Made by a program: the position numbers and the translations under genes
In this document: positions 12,821-24,100 of the stretch, in pieces
How the letters are laid out: each line of letters starts with the position of its first letter
Position numbering within the stretch: the first letter of the stretch is position 1
The notes under the pieces: generated by a model
Seen by the model: only the letters and a program-made list of their open reading frames with translations
Databases searched by the model: none
What the model was told of the DNA's origin: nothing
NCBI GenBank assembly: GCA_027924585.1
Contig: BSBM01000307.1
Location: forward strand, 10,686,001 to 10,750,000
Direction of reading: 5' to 3'
DNA from: Larix kaempferi
Taxonomy: Eukaryota; Streptophyta; Pinopsida; Pinales; Pinaceae
DNA length: 64,000 nucleotides

Positions 12821-15800
12821 TGTCACCTACCCAAATTTTGAGACTATTTATTTTAATTGCAAAAACATTATGTTAAATTATAATTACAAAGTTTTGTAAT
12901 TATGACCAAATCTGGTCAAGGATGATTGTAATAAACATATTTTTATTATTTAATAAATTAAAATAGGAGACAAACACCCAAGGGAACTGTAAAATGAGTG
13001 TTCACTGATCCACTAGGAGGAAAAGAAGCTGTTAGAAGGCATGGGACAGATGTCAGCATTTGCACTCCACCACTAGCTGTTGGTTATGGGACAACAACCC
13101 CTAAAATTGTGGCATTATCCCCCAGGTGGGTGGAGCAGAGTTGTTAGCTCATTAATGACCAGGTTAACCACTAAAAAGGCGTAGGAAACCTAAATAAGTC
13201 AATTCAAATTGGGAAGGGAGCTCTACATTATTTTCTACAGAAATAATTCCTCAAGTGTATCAGGTGATCACTAAGAGATTTGAATAGGGAGGCTAAGTGA
13301 AAAGTCCATTGTGAGTCTGTTGATATTATTCTGAGAAGGAAACCAGAGGTGCTGGTGCAGGTCTCTTTGACTACTAAGTCTATAGGACTGAATAATCCAA
13401 ATTGTTGCTGCAAGTTGATGACCTAAAGCTTCTATAGATTCTTCTTCCTAGTGGCTCAATGAATAGGCTCAGGGGTCCTAAGGCAAGTAATTTGGCTATC
13501 TTCAGGAATAGGTTGGGTGGAACAGGCTCCTTGGGTTGTTTGTTTCTCCTACATTTAATCAGGTTCTATTGTTCTGTCTTATTGTTATTTTTAGTTAAAT
13601 GATTTTCTGCATTTATAGATTTAGTATTTACAGTTATTTGGATACATACGTAATTGTTTCAATTTTTGACCTAGGTAGGATTTTGTTTAATGATGATTAA
13701 GTAAATGAGATGATTGATTAAAAATCCTTTCTATATTTTTCCCATATGGTTTTATGTATAGTACTCTAGTACAGAGAAGTAGAATTAATATAGATGAATG
13801 ATGGGCAGAATGCCAAGTGATTGGATAGACTAACACTGTAGTGTTTCTTTTAATTCTGCCATTTCAATTGTATGTCTAAACTCATAATGATAGAACAACA
13901 TATCATAAACAGATATATAGCGTTTTCTTTACTTAGTAATAAAAGAAAAACATTTCATCTCTGCACAGATCTACGTTTTCAAATTATCACTATCTAATTT
14001 TTGAAAGCTAATACTATGCATTCCATTGTTATTTTTTCCAACAATAAGGTGTTATAATCCAATTATTTCAGGCATTATTATTCCTAAAAATTTAACAGCT
14101 GCAAATATTCTTTTATACAGAGTTGTTACTTATAAACGATAAATAGATACTTATTATTCGCATCACTGAATATCAGTATATCATTTCAGTATTGATATCT
14201 CATATTTATATTTTATTTATCAACTACAACTAATAAATTCTAACACTCTCATCATAGGCAAATCCCCAACACTTTATCATTTATTTAGCATTCCATTGTA
14301 TTATGATAGACACAGGATCGAAACCCTTAATAAGGAAACAAATAATTTACAATATCATGACAGGTTCATAGTTGGTTCGATAGTCACATACTTAAACCTT
14401 ACATCAACCCTTCGAATTATAAACTCAAGTAAGTTAAAAACCTCACTACTCAGTAGTAAAGACTTTTAGTTACGATTGCTTTTAAACAAAACAAGAAAAC
14501 GTTTACAGCATCCTAAACAACTCTTTGGCCAAACCCTTATATTCAAAATAGCAACTTAGACATTATCAGTTTCCTTATAGATTAAAGTTACATTCATCAT
14601 CGTAAATTACAGCCACAGAACATTTAGTTTTGGATCTCGGCCAATGTCTAAAGACAACGACATTGATAACATTCAACAAAAAACATTGTTGTAGACATGG
14701 TGTAAAAACCAAGGGTCGAACGCTTCAGCATTATCCTAAGTTGAGGGATAAAACCCTGATAAACAAGAAATACATTTCAACATATTAAATTGAGAGGTAC
14801 ATTATGAGGGTGGGTCGAGGATTTCATCCTCCCTACGTTGCTTATAGAACGAAGGCATTGCAACATCAACGACTTCCTTGGAAGGCCGAAAGCTCCAACC
14901 ATTTCAAACACAACCAATAGGTTGCCAAGAGAATCCATATGAGAAACCACCGAGACTTACCACTACACGTAGTAGTTCCCACCTAAACTGGAGTGTAGAG
15001 CCATGGGAGTGATAGCACCTGCAAATGTTACAAACGTGGTTAAAATTTAGTACATCTTGCAACATTGCATATGATTGCATATAAACGAAAAGAAAACTAC
15101 AGAAGAGACATTACCTTCTTATTAAAAAGAAAACGAAGCCCGAATCCAACAGCTTCTGCAACAGTCTTGAAAACCCTGAGTCGTATACAACTTGTAGAGC
15201 GTAGACCTTACACTCACAACAATGAGTTCAATTCTTTTTAACACTGATCGTGATATTGAAACTAGAGAAAGTGCATTCCAAGAACTATTTACAAAAGCCA
15301 AACCCTTCGACAACCAGCATGATAATTCCTGAGCTTTCCGAATATAAAAAAACAGACAGGAAATTTCTACGCCTGAGCTCAGCTCTTACATTTTTATCTT
15401 GTGACAGTAATATTTCTCAGGTCACAGGTTCAAATCACTGGAGGAACCCTCAAAAACCAGCTATCAAACCCTAAGTATTTGTAGGCCGGTCGTCCTCTCT
15501 CAAAAACACTCTCGACACAATTAATGCCAAAGGAAAAACAATAACTATGAGGTTTTGGTGGAGGTTTAGGGTTAAGTCCCAAAGCCCGAGAATAGTGTAA
15601 GATCAATGGTGGAGATCACGTATCACAACACCACGTAATTCCAAGCAACCACCCATGGATACCAGTTCAGATCATGTTCAAACTAAAACACATACAGCTT
15701 GACCAAGATGCCTAATTCATCACGATGCCTTCATGAGCTAAGTACCATGATGGCAACCACTGAGGATTTCCACCGAGCTGGTAGACAAGAATAATAAATG

Positions 15801-16942
15801 CCAAGTTTGGTTCACTATCACCTGCCAGCACATATCCACTTTAACATTAATGACCACGTCCTTATCTTACACGAAGATCGAACGTGACCTTGTCACATTA
15901 TATGTATATGTTAATATAAATAATACTTTAGTATGAATCATTTAGGTACCTAATGTATGCTTAAAATCTCACGATATTACTTATGGTTTCCTATTGTTGC
16001 TACATAGGACCCATGCATAAACTCTTGGCATATAGTGTAATGATCTAGTTACAAATATAGATAAAGCTTGGAGATAATACATAGTTTTCATATTGTGAAA
16101 TATATTCATAGATTGCATATAGTTAAATGTTATAGGATTTGCATATAATTCTTATGCTATGAGAATTGCATATAGTTTACAATAACTATGTAATATACAT
16201 ATAGTGCATACATTATAGTATTACACAAATATCGTGCATTTAGCCTATGTTTTGTAAGTCACATTACTCTTGTGCCAAACATTAACAACGCATGATATCC
16301 TGCATCAAAGCTTTGACACTCTATTTCCATCATTCAATTGATAATCAAAGAAGACGTCCGAGTTGTTGAGTTATCAAAACAAACTATAGACGGATCGTTA
16401 TATTAGTACCTTAGAAATTTATATGTAGAAACCTTGAAGGCTAACTAAAAGTAGTCTTTATATTATGTTTGTATTACTTGAACTGGTGTGCCACCTTACC
16501 TGTATCTGCGGAAGGGAAAGTCCAAATGCTTTAGCATAAAATGCTAAGTAAGCCTCAGGGTACTCTTAGGACCCCTTTCATCATCAAAAGAAGAATAACA
16601 GTTAGCACTTGTAAACATTTATAATTGACAGAACATTGACATAAGTATTATTAAAATATAATTGAATATCCATAGCATCTTAATGTAGATTTCTATTTCA
16701 TTTCATAATAAGACAATAACCAGTACACCATATGATAGTCACAAACTTTATTACAACATTTAGATTTATAATTAACACAAACAGAAGTAAGGTCGTATTT
16801 TGTGTTAAGAAGTATGAATTGTCGTTATCATAACTGTTATTAGTTAAGAGGATTAGTATTTATTTTATTTCCGCATTAGTAAACACAGCTTTTAACGCTA
16901 TTTTAATTTTTTTTAATTTTTGTGAATTTTTGGGTTGTTACA
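12821..16942 (+). repeat. Element A 5' LTR
   Basis: This 4122-bp LTR, TG...CA bounded, pairs with 32433-36595. The two differ by a few percent by eye plus small indels. The right copy has about 30 bp extra near 35280-35310 and a short duplication near 34195-34210. The LTR is AT-rich and has no convincing gene. Confidence 0.95.
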
Positions 16943-16944
16943 TG

Positions 16945-16958
16945 TGGTATCAAAGCTC
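16945..16958 (+). other. Element A primer-binding site (initiator tRNA-Met type)
   Basis: TGGTATCAAAGCTC begins two bases after the LTR end. It matches the usual plant retrotransposon iMet site TGGTATCAGAGC with one substitution. Confidence 0.88.
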
Positions 16959-17086
16959 ATGTTCAAAGTCTCGGCCTGAAAAGGTCCAAAGAACACGCAA
17001 CAGAAAATTTTTATGACAGCAGAAATCTTTACTAATTCAAGTTAAATTATTTTTTTATACAAAAATTTGTTTTCTAAGTTACAGGT

Positions 17087-18068
17087 ATGGAAGGATCAAC
17101 TGAACACATGGAGGACAGATTTCGACCGAACAGTCATACCAACAATAGCACGGGACAACATTATGAAGAAGAGGTCCATGATGAATTGAATGACAATTCA
17201 TCAGAATTGTTTCGTGCATTTAAGGAGTTGAAAGCAGAAATAAGATCTGTTAAACAGGATAATGAGAGAATTCTGAAGGCACAAGAAGAACTGAACCAAG
17301 TACTGTTCAACCAGTGTCCAACTGACGAATAGGATAGAAGGGCTGAAAATACCTCCAAGACTGAAGACTTACCTCATCAGAACAAGAGTAAGAAAGTGAG
17401 AACTGATGATGAGAATAACAGTTCAACATCATCAAGAGCTGCAAATGAGATACGTAAAAAGAAACGTAATTATTCAAGTGATAGCAGCGAAGGGGATTAC
17501 AAACCAAAAAGAAAAAGCCATAAACAGTATGAACAGATTTCTGGGGAGTTCAAGAAAATCAAACCCCCAACTTTCAATGGTGAAATTGAGAAAGGAGGGA
17601 CAGCTGAAGCATGGTTGTCCGTCATGAAGAAATATTTTCAAATCTATGATTATTCAGAATCATTAAAAGCAAAGATGTCCATATACAACCTGATCGGTAA
17701 GGCATATATTTGGTGGCAGGACATCAAAAGAGTGGAGGGAATCAAGGACAAGGATGTGAATTGGAGCACTTTTAAATGGTACTTCAAGAAGAAGTTCATA
17801 TTTGAACAATATTACGAAGAAAATTCCAAGAAATTTTATGATTTAAGATTGGGAACCATGAACATGAAAGAGCTGAACAACAAATTTATGAATTTGCTAA
17901 GGTATGTGCTATACCTTGTGGAGGAGAAGCCAAAGATTCAGAGGTATCTGAGTTGTCTACCTTTCAACATAAATGACATAATAGAGTATGGCAATCCAAA
18001 GACCTTAGAAGAAGCCACGAGGAAAACAACTTTCTGCTATGATACTAATCAGAAAAGAGAAGGGATAT
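17087..18068 (+). pseudogene. gag: Element A gag, N-terminal part, interrupted by element B
   Basis: This segment encodes the structural capsid protein of element A. The frame opens with an ATG at 17087 and has one in-frame TAG at 17330-17332, then continues in the same frame. A basic, serine- and lysine-rich stretch is followed by a Retrotrans_gag-type region from about 17600 to 17960, with the typical AEAWL and WW(Q)D motifs. The frame reaches the insertion point of element B at 18068. It resumes in register at 28687 once the 5-bp duplication is discounted, so B landed inside one continuous gag-pol frame. Confidence 0.9.
18064..18068. repeat. Target site duplication of element B, left (GATAT)
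   Basis: GATAT at 18064-18068 is repeated at 28682-28686. Removing B and one copy restores the register of the surrounding gag frame of element A, which independently confirms the boundaries. Confidence 0.95.
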
Positions 18069-18793
18069 TGTTGGCCCGGTTTTGCAACCAGGCTTAGTGC
18101 TATGGGCACCTGCTAACTAGTAGCAGCAGTTTCAATAGAAATAAAAACAATAAACTAAATAAACAATACTATTCATGGATCTAAGCAAGAATCTAAGCAA
18201 ATAATGTAAACATTTCAAAATCAAGAACAAGAAACATAAGAAATAATTTTTGTATTAAAGAATGGGGGCCAAGCAAGTGCTTGCGATATTACCTTCAATG
18301 GTGAAGGTTGATGTTGAGCAACTCCCAAGATGAGTAGCTCCAAACTCCAAGAGGTCTCCTTCTCCAAGGTTGCTTCAATGGCTAAAAGTGCTCAGGGGAG
18401 ATTTCAGCAGCATAAGGATGAGATAATGGATGGATGTGAAATGAGGAGCCCCTACCACCTTTTTATAGGTTTTGGTGGTGGGAAATACCATTTGTGGTTT
18501 TGTGGAAACCAAATGGTATTGACCAACATGGTTTAGGTACTTTTCCCTCCTTTTTCCTTTTTTGAATAAAAATAATATTTTAATTCCCTTTTTAATATTT
18601 TTGGGAATTTGGACCCTTTTTGAGGGTTTTTTATGATTTTCTTGAAAAAATAATCTTTTTTAATGGAAAAAGGGGTGTACTAAGGTCTTTTGGTGACCTT
18701 TTGTTGGTTTGAGAGGCTCCGATGGTGGAAAAGTGGACAAATGGGTCATGTGAGTAAGGGAATGAGCTAGTGAGCACTTTTTAGGTGTTAACA
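18069..18793 (-). repeat. Element B 3' LTR (left on plus strand)
   Basis: This 725-bp LTR pairs with 27959-28681. By eye 18376-18793 is identical to 28264-28681 (418 bp), while 18137-18375 differs from its partner by many substitutions and small indels. The outermost 68 bp differ at one site. On the element's strand the identical part is the U3 side. Confidence 0.95.
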
Positions 18794-18806
18794 GATTGCC
18801 CCCTGA
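18794..18806 (-). other. Element B polypurine tract
   Basis: On the minus strand the sequence directly before the LTR reads CAGGGGGCAATC, a short purine run in the expected place for the plus-strand primer. Confidence 0.75.
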
Positions 18807-20085
18807 TGTGTGAGGGCAGGAGCTCATCGTATGGCCGATAGACATCATAGTTCTTTTGTCCTTTTTTCTAGGGTTTAGGGGAGAGAAGAGACCGGTTGGA
18901 GACTGGAGCCACGGCCCTTGGAAGCTGCAAAAAACAAAAAATATTACATGGCCTCAATATGAATGAGGTATAATCTCTGATAAAGGACGAGGCGGGCATT
19001 CCCATGCTCGTATCAAGACATATACAAAACAATTAGTCCCAAGAAGGGGGATCTAATACGTAAAGAAATAAATTGGTACATCATAATGGTCCAGAGGGGA
19101 CATTATTGTGGGATATAATCATGATCATGGCTGATCTCAATAACTGATACACTGGAATAATTGTTGAACTGTTGAAACTGAAGGTGTCCAACATCTGTAT
19201 GGACTCAATGACTGTGAGCCATGTGGAATACTGTCGCCATACGCAACCCGGATATCTATAGAAAAAATGTAACTGGTTTATCCATAGGTAGACTCTCAAA
19301 TGTGGAGGAGTCAGGTGGTATCCGGGGTCTTCGACTAATAACTGAACGGACCAATACCCTGTGTGAGTCTCAACGATGCGATCAAGGTGTTGAAGTCGAG
19401 CATGTGAGAAACAACCATTTGGAGAGGCACTGAGGATTCCTCTTGAAATGATTCGTAGGAACTCATCATAAATGGTAATGAGCCCAAGACACAGGGACCT
19501 CTAGGTCTATCCTCTGGAATCAATGTGGTTGTCGTCGACAGAGGGAGACCAACAACTAACAAGGCAATGATGTTTCCTTGATAGGAGCACGAGGTGTATA
19601 ACTGAAGTGATGTAGTACTGTTGGTAGGACTGACATACTTGTGGAGATGGGAAATAACTGGGTCAAAAAGTGGGTAGACTCAAACTTCCTTTGTTCAGAG
19701 CAGGATGACATGGTTGGCCTGGCAGCGTAGGGAACTGACTTGTGGGTGTGGGGATCATTGCTTTGACTGAATGGTATATACTAACTCTGGGGGGGAGGAC
19801 GAGCTGATAGGTGCTGTCGAGGGATTATGAAGGTGACATACTGCAGAATACTCTGAACAAAGGCGACCAAAATGGGGAAGCTGCCATATGAGTAGATGTG
19901 ATCTGTCGTGGCGCCAAGAGGCACCATTAATTCCTTCTTCGTAGTTTTAATGAGCTCCAAGAAGGGATAAAAGTGTGCTCTAAAATGGTACGGTCCTGTG
20001 GATTTTGCGAGCCCAGGACGGCTCATGCTCATGGTTGCTTTCATGTTTAGAGAGTCTGAAAACGGTAAGTGGACTCTGTTGGTGT
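18807..20085 (-). other. Element B region downstream of gag-protease, unassigned
   Basis: About 1.3 kb between the polypurine tract and the repeat cluster. Only short open frames occur on either strand (the longest is 87 codons on the minus strand at 19781-20044), and none shows a motif I recognise. In an autonomous relative this interval, with the repeats next to it, would correspond to the end of pol or to an additional untranslated region. Confidence 0.6.
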
Positions 20086-20400
20086 TTCTTTTTCGTAAGT
20101 TTAGTCTCCAAGGCCCGAAAAAGGATAAAATGATGCGGATGGAGAACTCTTCTAGCCGATGTGACTAGAGTATACCTTTTTCGTAATTAGTCTAAAAGGT
20201 CCGGAAAAGGGGTAAACTTATACCAGGTAGACGCCCTTTCAGATACGTTTAGCGAGCATGAAAGGAAGCAAGATTGCTCGACGATCTTTTCATTGTTTTA
20301 GGAGTCAGAAAAGAGCTTAACAGAAACTCCCTAAGTGCCTTTTTCGTAAAAGGGATTGCTCGGCCCGAAAAAGGGATAAAATTATACCGAACAAAAAAGG
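20086..20400. repeat. Diverged repeats around a TTTTTCGTAA / GGCCCGAAAAAGG motif
   Basis: TTTTTCGTAA occurs near 20088, 20176 and 20340, each followed by a (C)CCGAAAAAGG or CCGGAAAAGG block. This suggests a diverged direct repeat with unequal spacing next to the 151-bp array. Confidence 0.55.
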
Positions 20401-20402
20401 AT

Positions 20403-20940
20403 TGATGAGGGCGAGAAAAGGTCTCAAGCATCGTCATCAGTGCGAAAAATTGGATCCGATGACCTAAGGATTGTTGAAAACGGAAAACGGCCGATGTGGC
20501 ACGCAAACCGAGGTGACGAAGGGGTCACAAGGCAAAATGCCCAAAAAATCTAGAGGTGAGAGCGAGAAATGATCTCGAGCGTCGTCACGAGCGCGGAAAA
20601 CTGAATCCGGCGATATAAGGCACGTCGAAAACGGAGAACGGTCGATGTGGCACGCAAACCGAGGCGACAAGGGGGGCATGGGAAAAAATGCCCAGAAAAT
20701 CTAAAGGTGAGAGCGAGAAATGATCTCAAGCATCGTCACGAGCGCGGAAAACTGAATCCGGCTATATAAGGCATGTCGAAAACGGAGAACAGCCGATGTG
20801 GCACGCAAACCGAGGTGACGAGGGGGGCACGAGGAAAAATGCCCGAAAAATCTAAAGGTGAGAGCGAGAAATGATCTCAAGCATCATCACGGGCACGGAA
20901 ATATGAATCCGGCAGTGCAAATGGTGCGAAAAACGGAGGT
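20403..20940. repeat. 151-bp tandem repeat in element B, about 3.5 copies
   Basis: The block GATGTGGCACGCAAACCGAG starts at 20493, 20644 and 20795, exactly 151 bp apart. The block GAGAGCGAGAAATGATCTC recurs with the same period near 20556, 20708 and 20859, and a more diverged copy begins near 20409. It lies between the gag-protease stop and the 3' LTR of B and contains no gene. Confidence 0.88.
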
Positions 20941-21148
20941 CATAAGGACTCCGGAATGGTTAAAGGAAAGAACTAGGTTAAAAAATGGCTACAAATAAAG
21001 GTGATCTCACCAAGCGAAGGATGCAGTGGTGGGGAGAAATGATGACCCGTGGGGGCAAAATACTAGGTGTATCAAATCAACTGAAATATACAAGTGACAC
21101 GTGACCTCAAAAATGGTTGAGATCACGAATATGAAAAAGTGAGCAGGG

Positions 21149-24100
21149 TTAACGACCTGCCCCCATGCTATGTGCATGGGGTTTGTGATTGTGGATCACA
21201 TATGTGTTGGTTTGAACGATGGGCTCATTGAGGTGTTGAGATAGAGATGATGGGGAAGGTTCAAAATGATTGATCATTCCCCCTATCCCAGGGTCGAGGT
21301 AATCTATTATGCCCCCTAACTCAGAGGTGTCAATGTGGTGCAGATGTTGTCTCAGAGAGAGATCAATAGGGAATTGAGCAACTGCTGGCGGGGTGTTATA
21401 CCATGAGGCTGTGGGTCGTGGTGGCATACTGAAGTGATGATATGATGATGGGGGATTCCCTTTGTGGGGTGGATGCCCCCAGTATCTTCGACGAGGATCA
21501 CGATGATGATGAGTAGGCAAGGTTTTGGGCCTGCCCCCATGTTGTGGACATGTGGTTTCCTGGTCGATTTGAAAGGGTTGAACCTGTGTGTCAAAGGGAT
21601 CAATGGAAGGGGCTGACCGGACAGAGGGGTATCTAGTGGAGATCGTATAAATGGCGGGGTCAAGGCCAGGCATTTCGGTATCTGACCAAGTAAAGACATC
21701 AGTGAATTCTTGGAACAGTTGTTGGTATTCTCCGATCTCATGCTCACTGTGGGAGGTTCCTAATGTGATGGTATGAAGGGCACCAAGTGGGTCAGAGATG
21801 TCAATGTGGATGACGGGAGAAATATCGGCCATGGGATCCGTTAACCAGTCGATTTTAGTAGGAAGGAAATCCTTGGACTCAACCGCGGATTGGGTAGCGG
21901 TGGTGGATGAAATCTCTTCCGAGAGGAAGTATGGACGATGGTGCATGTCTTCCCCGGGATAATCAAAGGTAGTAGGAGTCTCGAGAACCTCTTCATCATT
22001 GCGGGAGCTTTGAGTGGTCAAATCGAGTGATGAGGTAGTGGTAGTCGAAGAGATCATGTAGATGGTGTTAATCTCTCCGGATGAGGATGATGCGGGAGGG
22101 TAGATCTCCTCGACAGTAGGGGGTGCCGTCTCTAGGTCCAAATTGTTCATCTCGTAGAGAGTTGCTCTGTGGTCTGGGATGTCAGGACAGTTGTGGGAGT
22201 AGTGGCCGTAAATACCGCATATCGCACATGGGTGGTTGGTACGCAGTGATTTATCACGAGGCATAGGGTTTGGATCTAGTTTGACCACCGGGATGTTGGG
22301 GTCGTCGTCCAACATTTGCATGTGTTCTTGCAATGCAGGTAACTGTGGACACTGATGGGTTGGATGGCCTAACTCATCACACAGCGAGCATTTTGGAGGA
22401 GCACGGAATACGGGGGGAGGTTTAACTACCTTGGGTGGGGGTACCGCAGTGTATGGTTGTGGGATTCTGCCCCCAGTGGGCCTGATGAGTGGAGGGGGAT
22501 TCGTCGATGACGAAGGAGTAGTGATACCGGGAGGTGGTTGGGTAGAAGTAACAATGGGTTGCACCGGTTGCAGGATGACATTTGGTGTCGGCGGTGGAAC
22601 TGGAGGCGAAATATACCATACGGGTAATCCCAATGTTAACCCGGGTATACTAAAGGTAGCCATAACCGGGGCGCTTACTACACCCGAAGGAGGAAATAGA
22701 AAGGGGATTGTGTGGATGGGTGTAACCCCAATGTGACTAGGGATCAATGGTGGTTGACTACCGGATATTTGTGTATTCTGTGAAAGAGTACAGAGGTTTG
22801 CGACATGGGTCTCCGGTGACGGTGGTCGAATGGCCTGGAAAGTAGAGGTCATCGGTGCCTCGGAGTAAAGTCCAGGTCCTATTGAGGAAATGAATGAGGT
22901 AGTCGCACCACAAACAGGTTGTTCAACCATGGGGAGAACATTTTCAGGTGTGGCAGGGGCCTTGGGATCGTAATAGGTGAGCTGGTCAATTTTGACCACG
23001 CGTCCCTCGTGGGGGAACATCATGGTGCGGAAAACTGAGGAGGCGACCGCTTTCATGGCGTACATGTAACTGCGGCCAAGTAAAAGGTTGTAATCGAGCT
23101 GGGCGTTAATGACCTCTATGTCGATGAGCACATTTTTCCCACCCAATTGGACGGGGACCTTGGGTAGTAAACCTTGAGGTTGAGCTGACCGGCCGTCATA
23201 GGCCCGCAATGCAGTGGTGGATTGCTGGAGAGTAGGAGATCCCAACTTCTGCCAAACAAAGGTGGACATGACGCATGTGGAGGCACCCTCGTCGATGATA
23301 CATCGATGGATGACAAGATTCCGAATAGAAACAGAAACTTGGACTGCTATGGTGGAAGGCAGACGTGGTTCGGACTGGTCCAAATCAAAGGTCATCAATT
23401 TCGAATCATTTGGGTCAATCGCCCCAATGGCGGAAAGTAAAGTCTTGCGCTGAGTAGGACAGTTTTTTAAGACTTCTAACGCAGACATGGCTGCGGGAGA
23501 TTGAGCTAAGTCATCTACTATGTTGTAATTGGACGCAGCCCGTGCATTGGGGTTGTTGTTGATTCGGCGAAGGGGGAATCGAGGTGCTTTAGAAGCGCCA
23601 TCGAGTGGAACCTGAGGTATACGCAATGTCTGATCAGTGGGATGAGCATTAGTATCCTTTTCGGCGGGAGTAGCCTCGGAGGTAGGGCCATACTGGTTCC
23701 GTCGGGTTTGGATATTGACGTCGGCAGTGGACATCATCAATAAGTGGTGGGTGCCTGAATCAAACATGGGTAAGTCAGGAGCCGCGTAAGTAATTTGTTG
23801 TGGTTGCACGTTGCCCTGTGGGGGGGCTAACGGCTGAGTGTTCACCACTCCTTGTGTTGGAAAAGGGTTTTGTAATACCAAAGGTTGTTGTGGAGGTGGT
23901 GGGGGGTTGGGTGGCGGCTGAGAAGCCGCTTGCCCTTGACGATGGGCGTCATTTGTCCATAGTTGTCGAGCTTGCTCCAGATGTGGGCAAGCATGGGTAT
24001 AGTGACCATAGACACCGCAAATGGAACAAGGATGGTTTGTTCGTAAATTAGCATTTTTGGCTTGCTTAGGTGGTCGATCAGGATTCTGATGAGCAGGCGC

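Noticed and set aside
15400-15460. A tRNA-like B-box (CAGGTTCAAATCAC) in the LTR of element A
   Set aside because: There is no matching A-box or foldable cloverleaf in the flanking bases, and it lies inside an LTR.
18794-18820. A primer-binding site right of the left LTR of element B
   Set aside because: No tRNA complement is present there. The gag-protease frame, the polypurine tract and the tRNA-Arg site at 27941-27953 all show that B runs on the minus strand.
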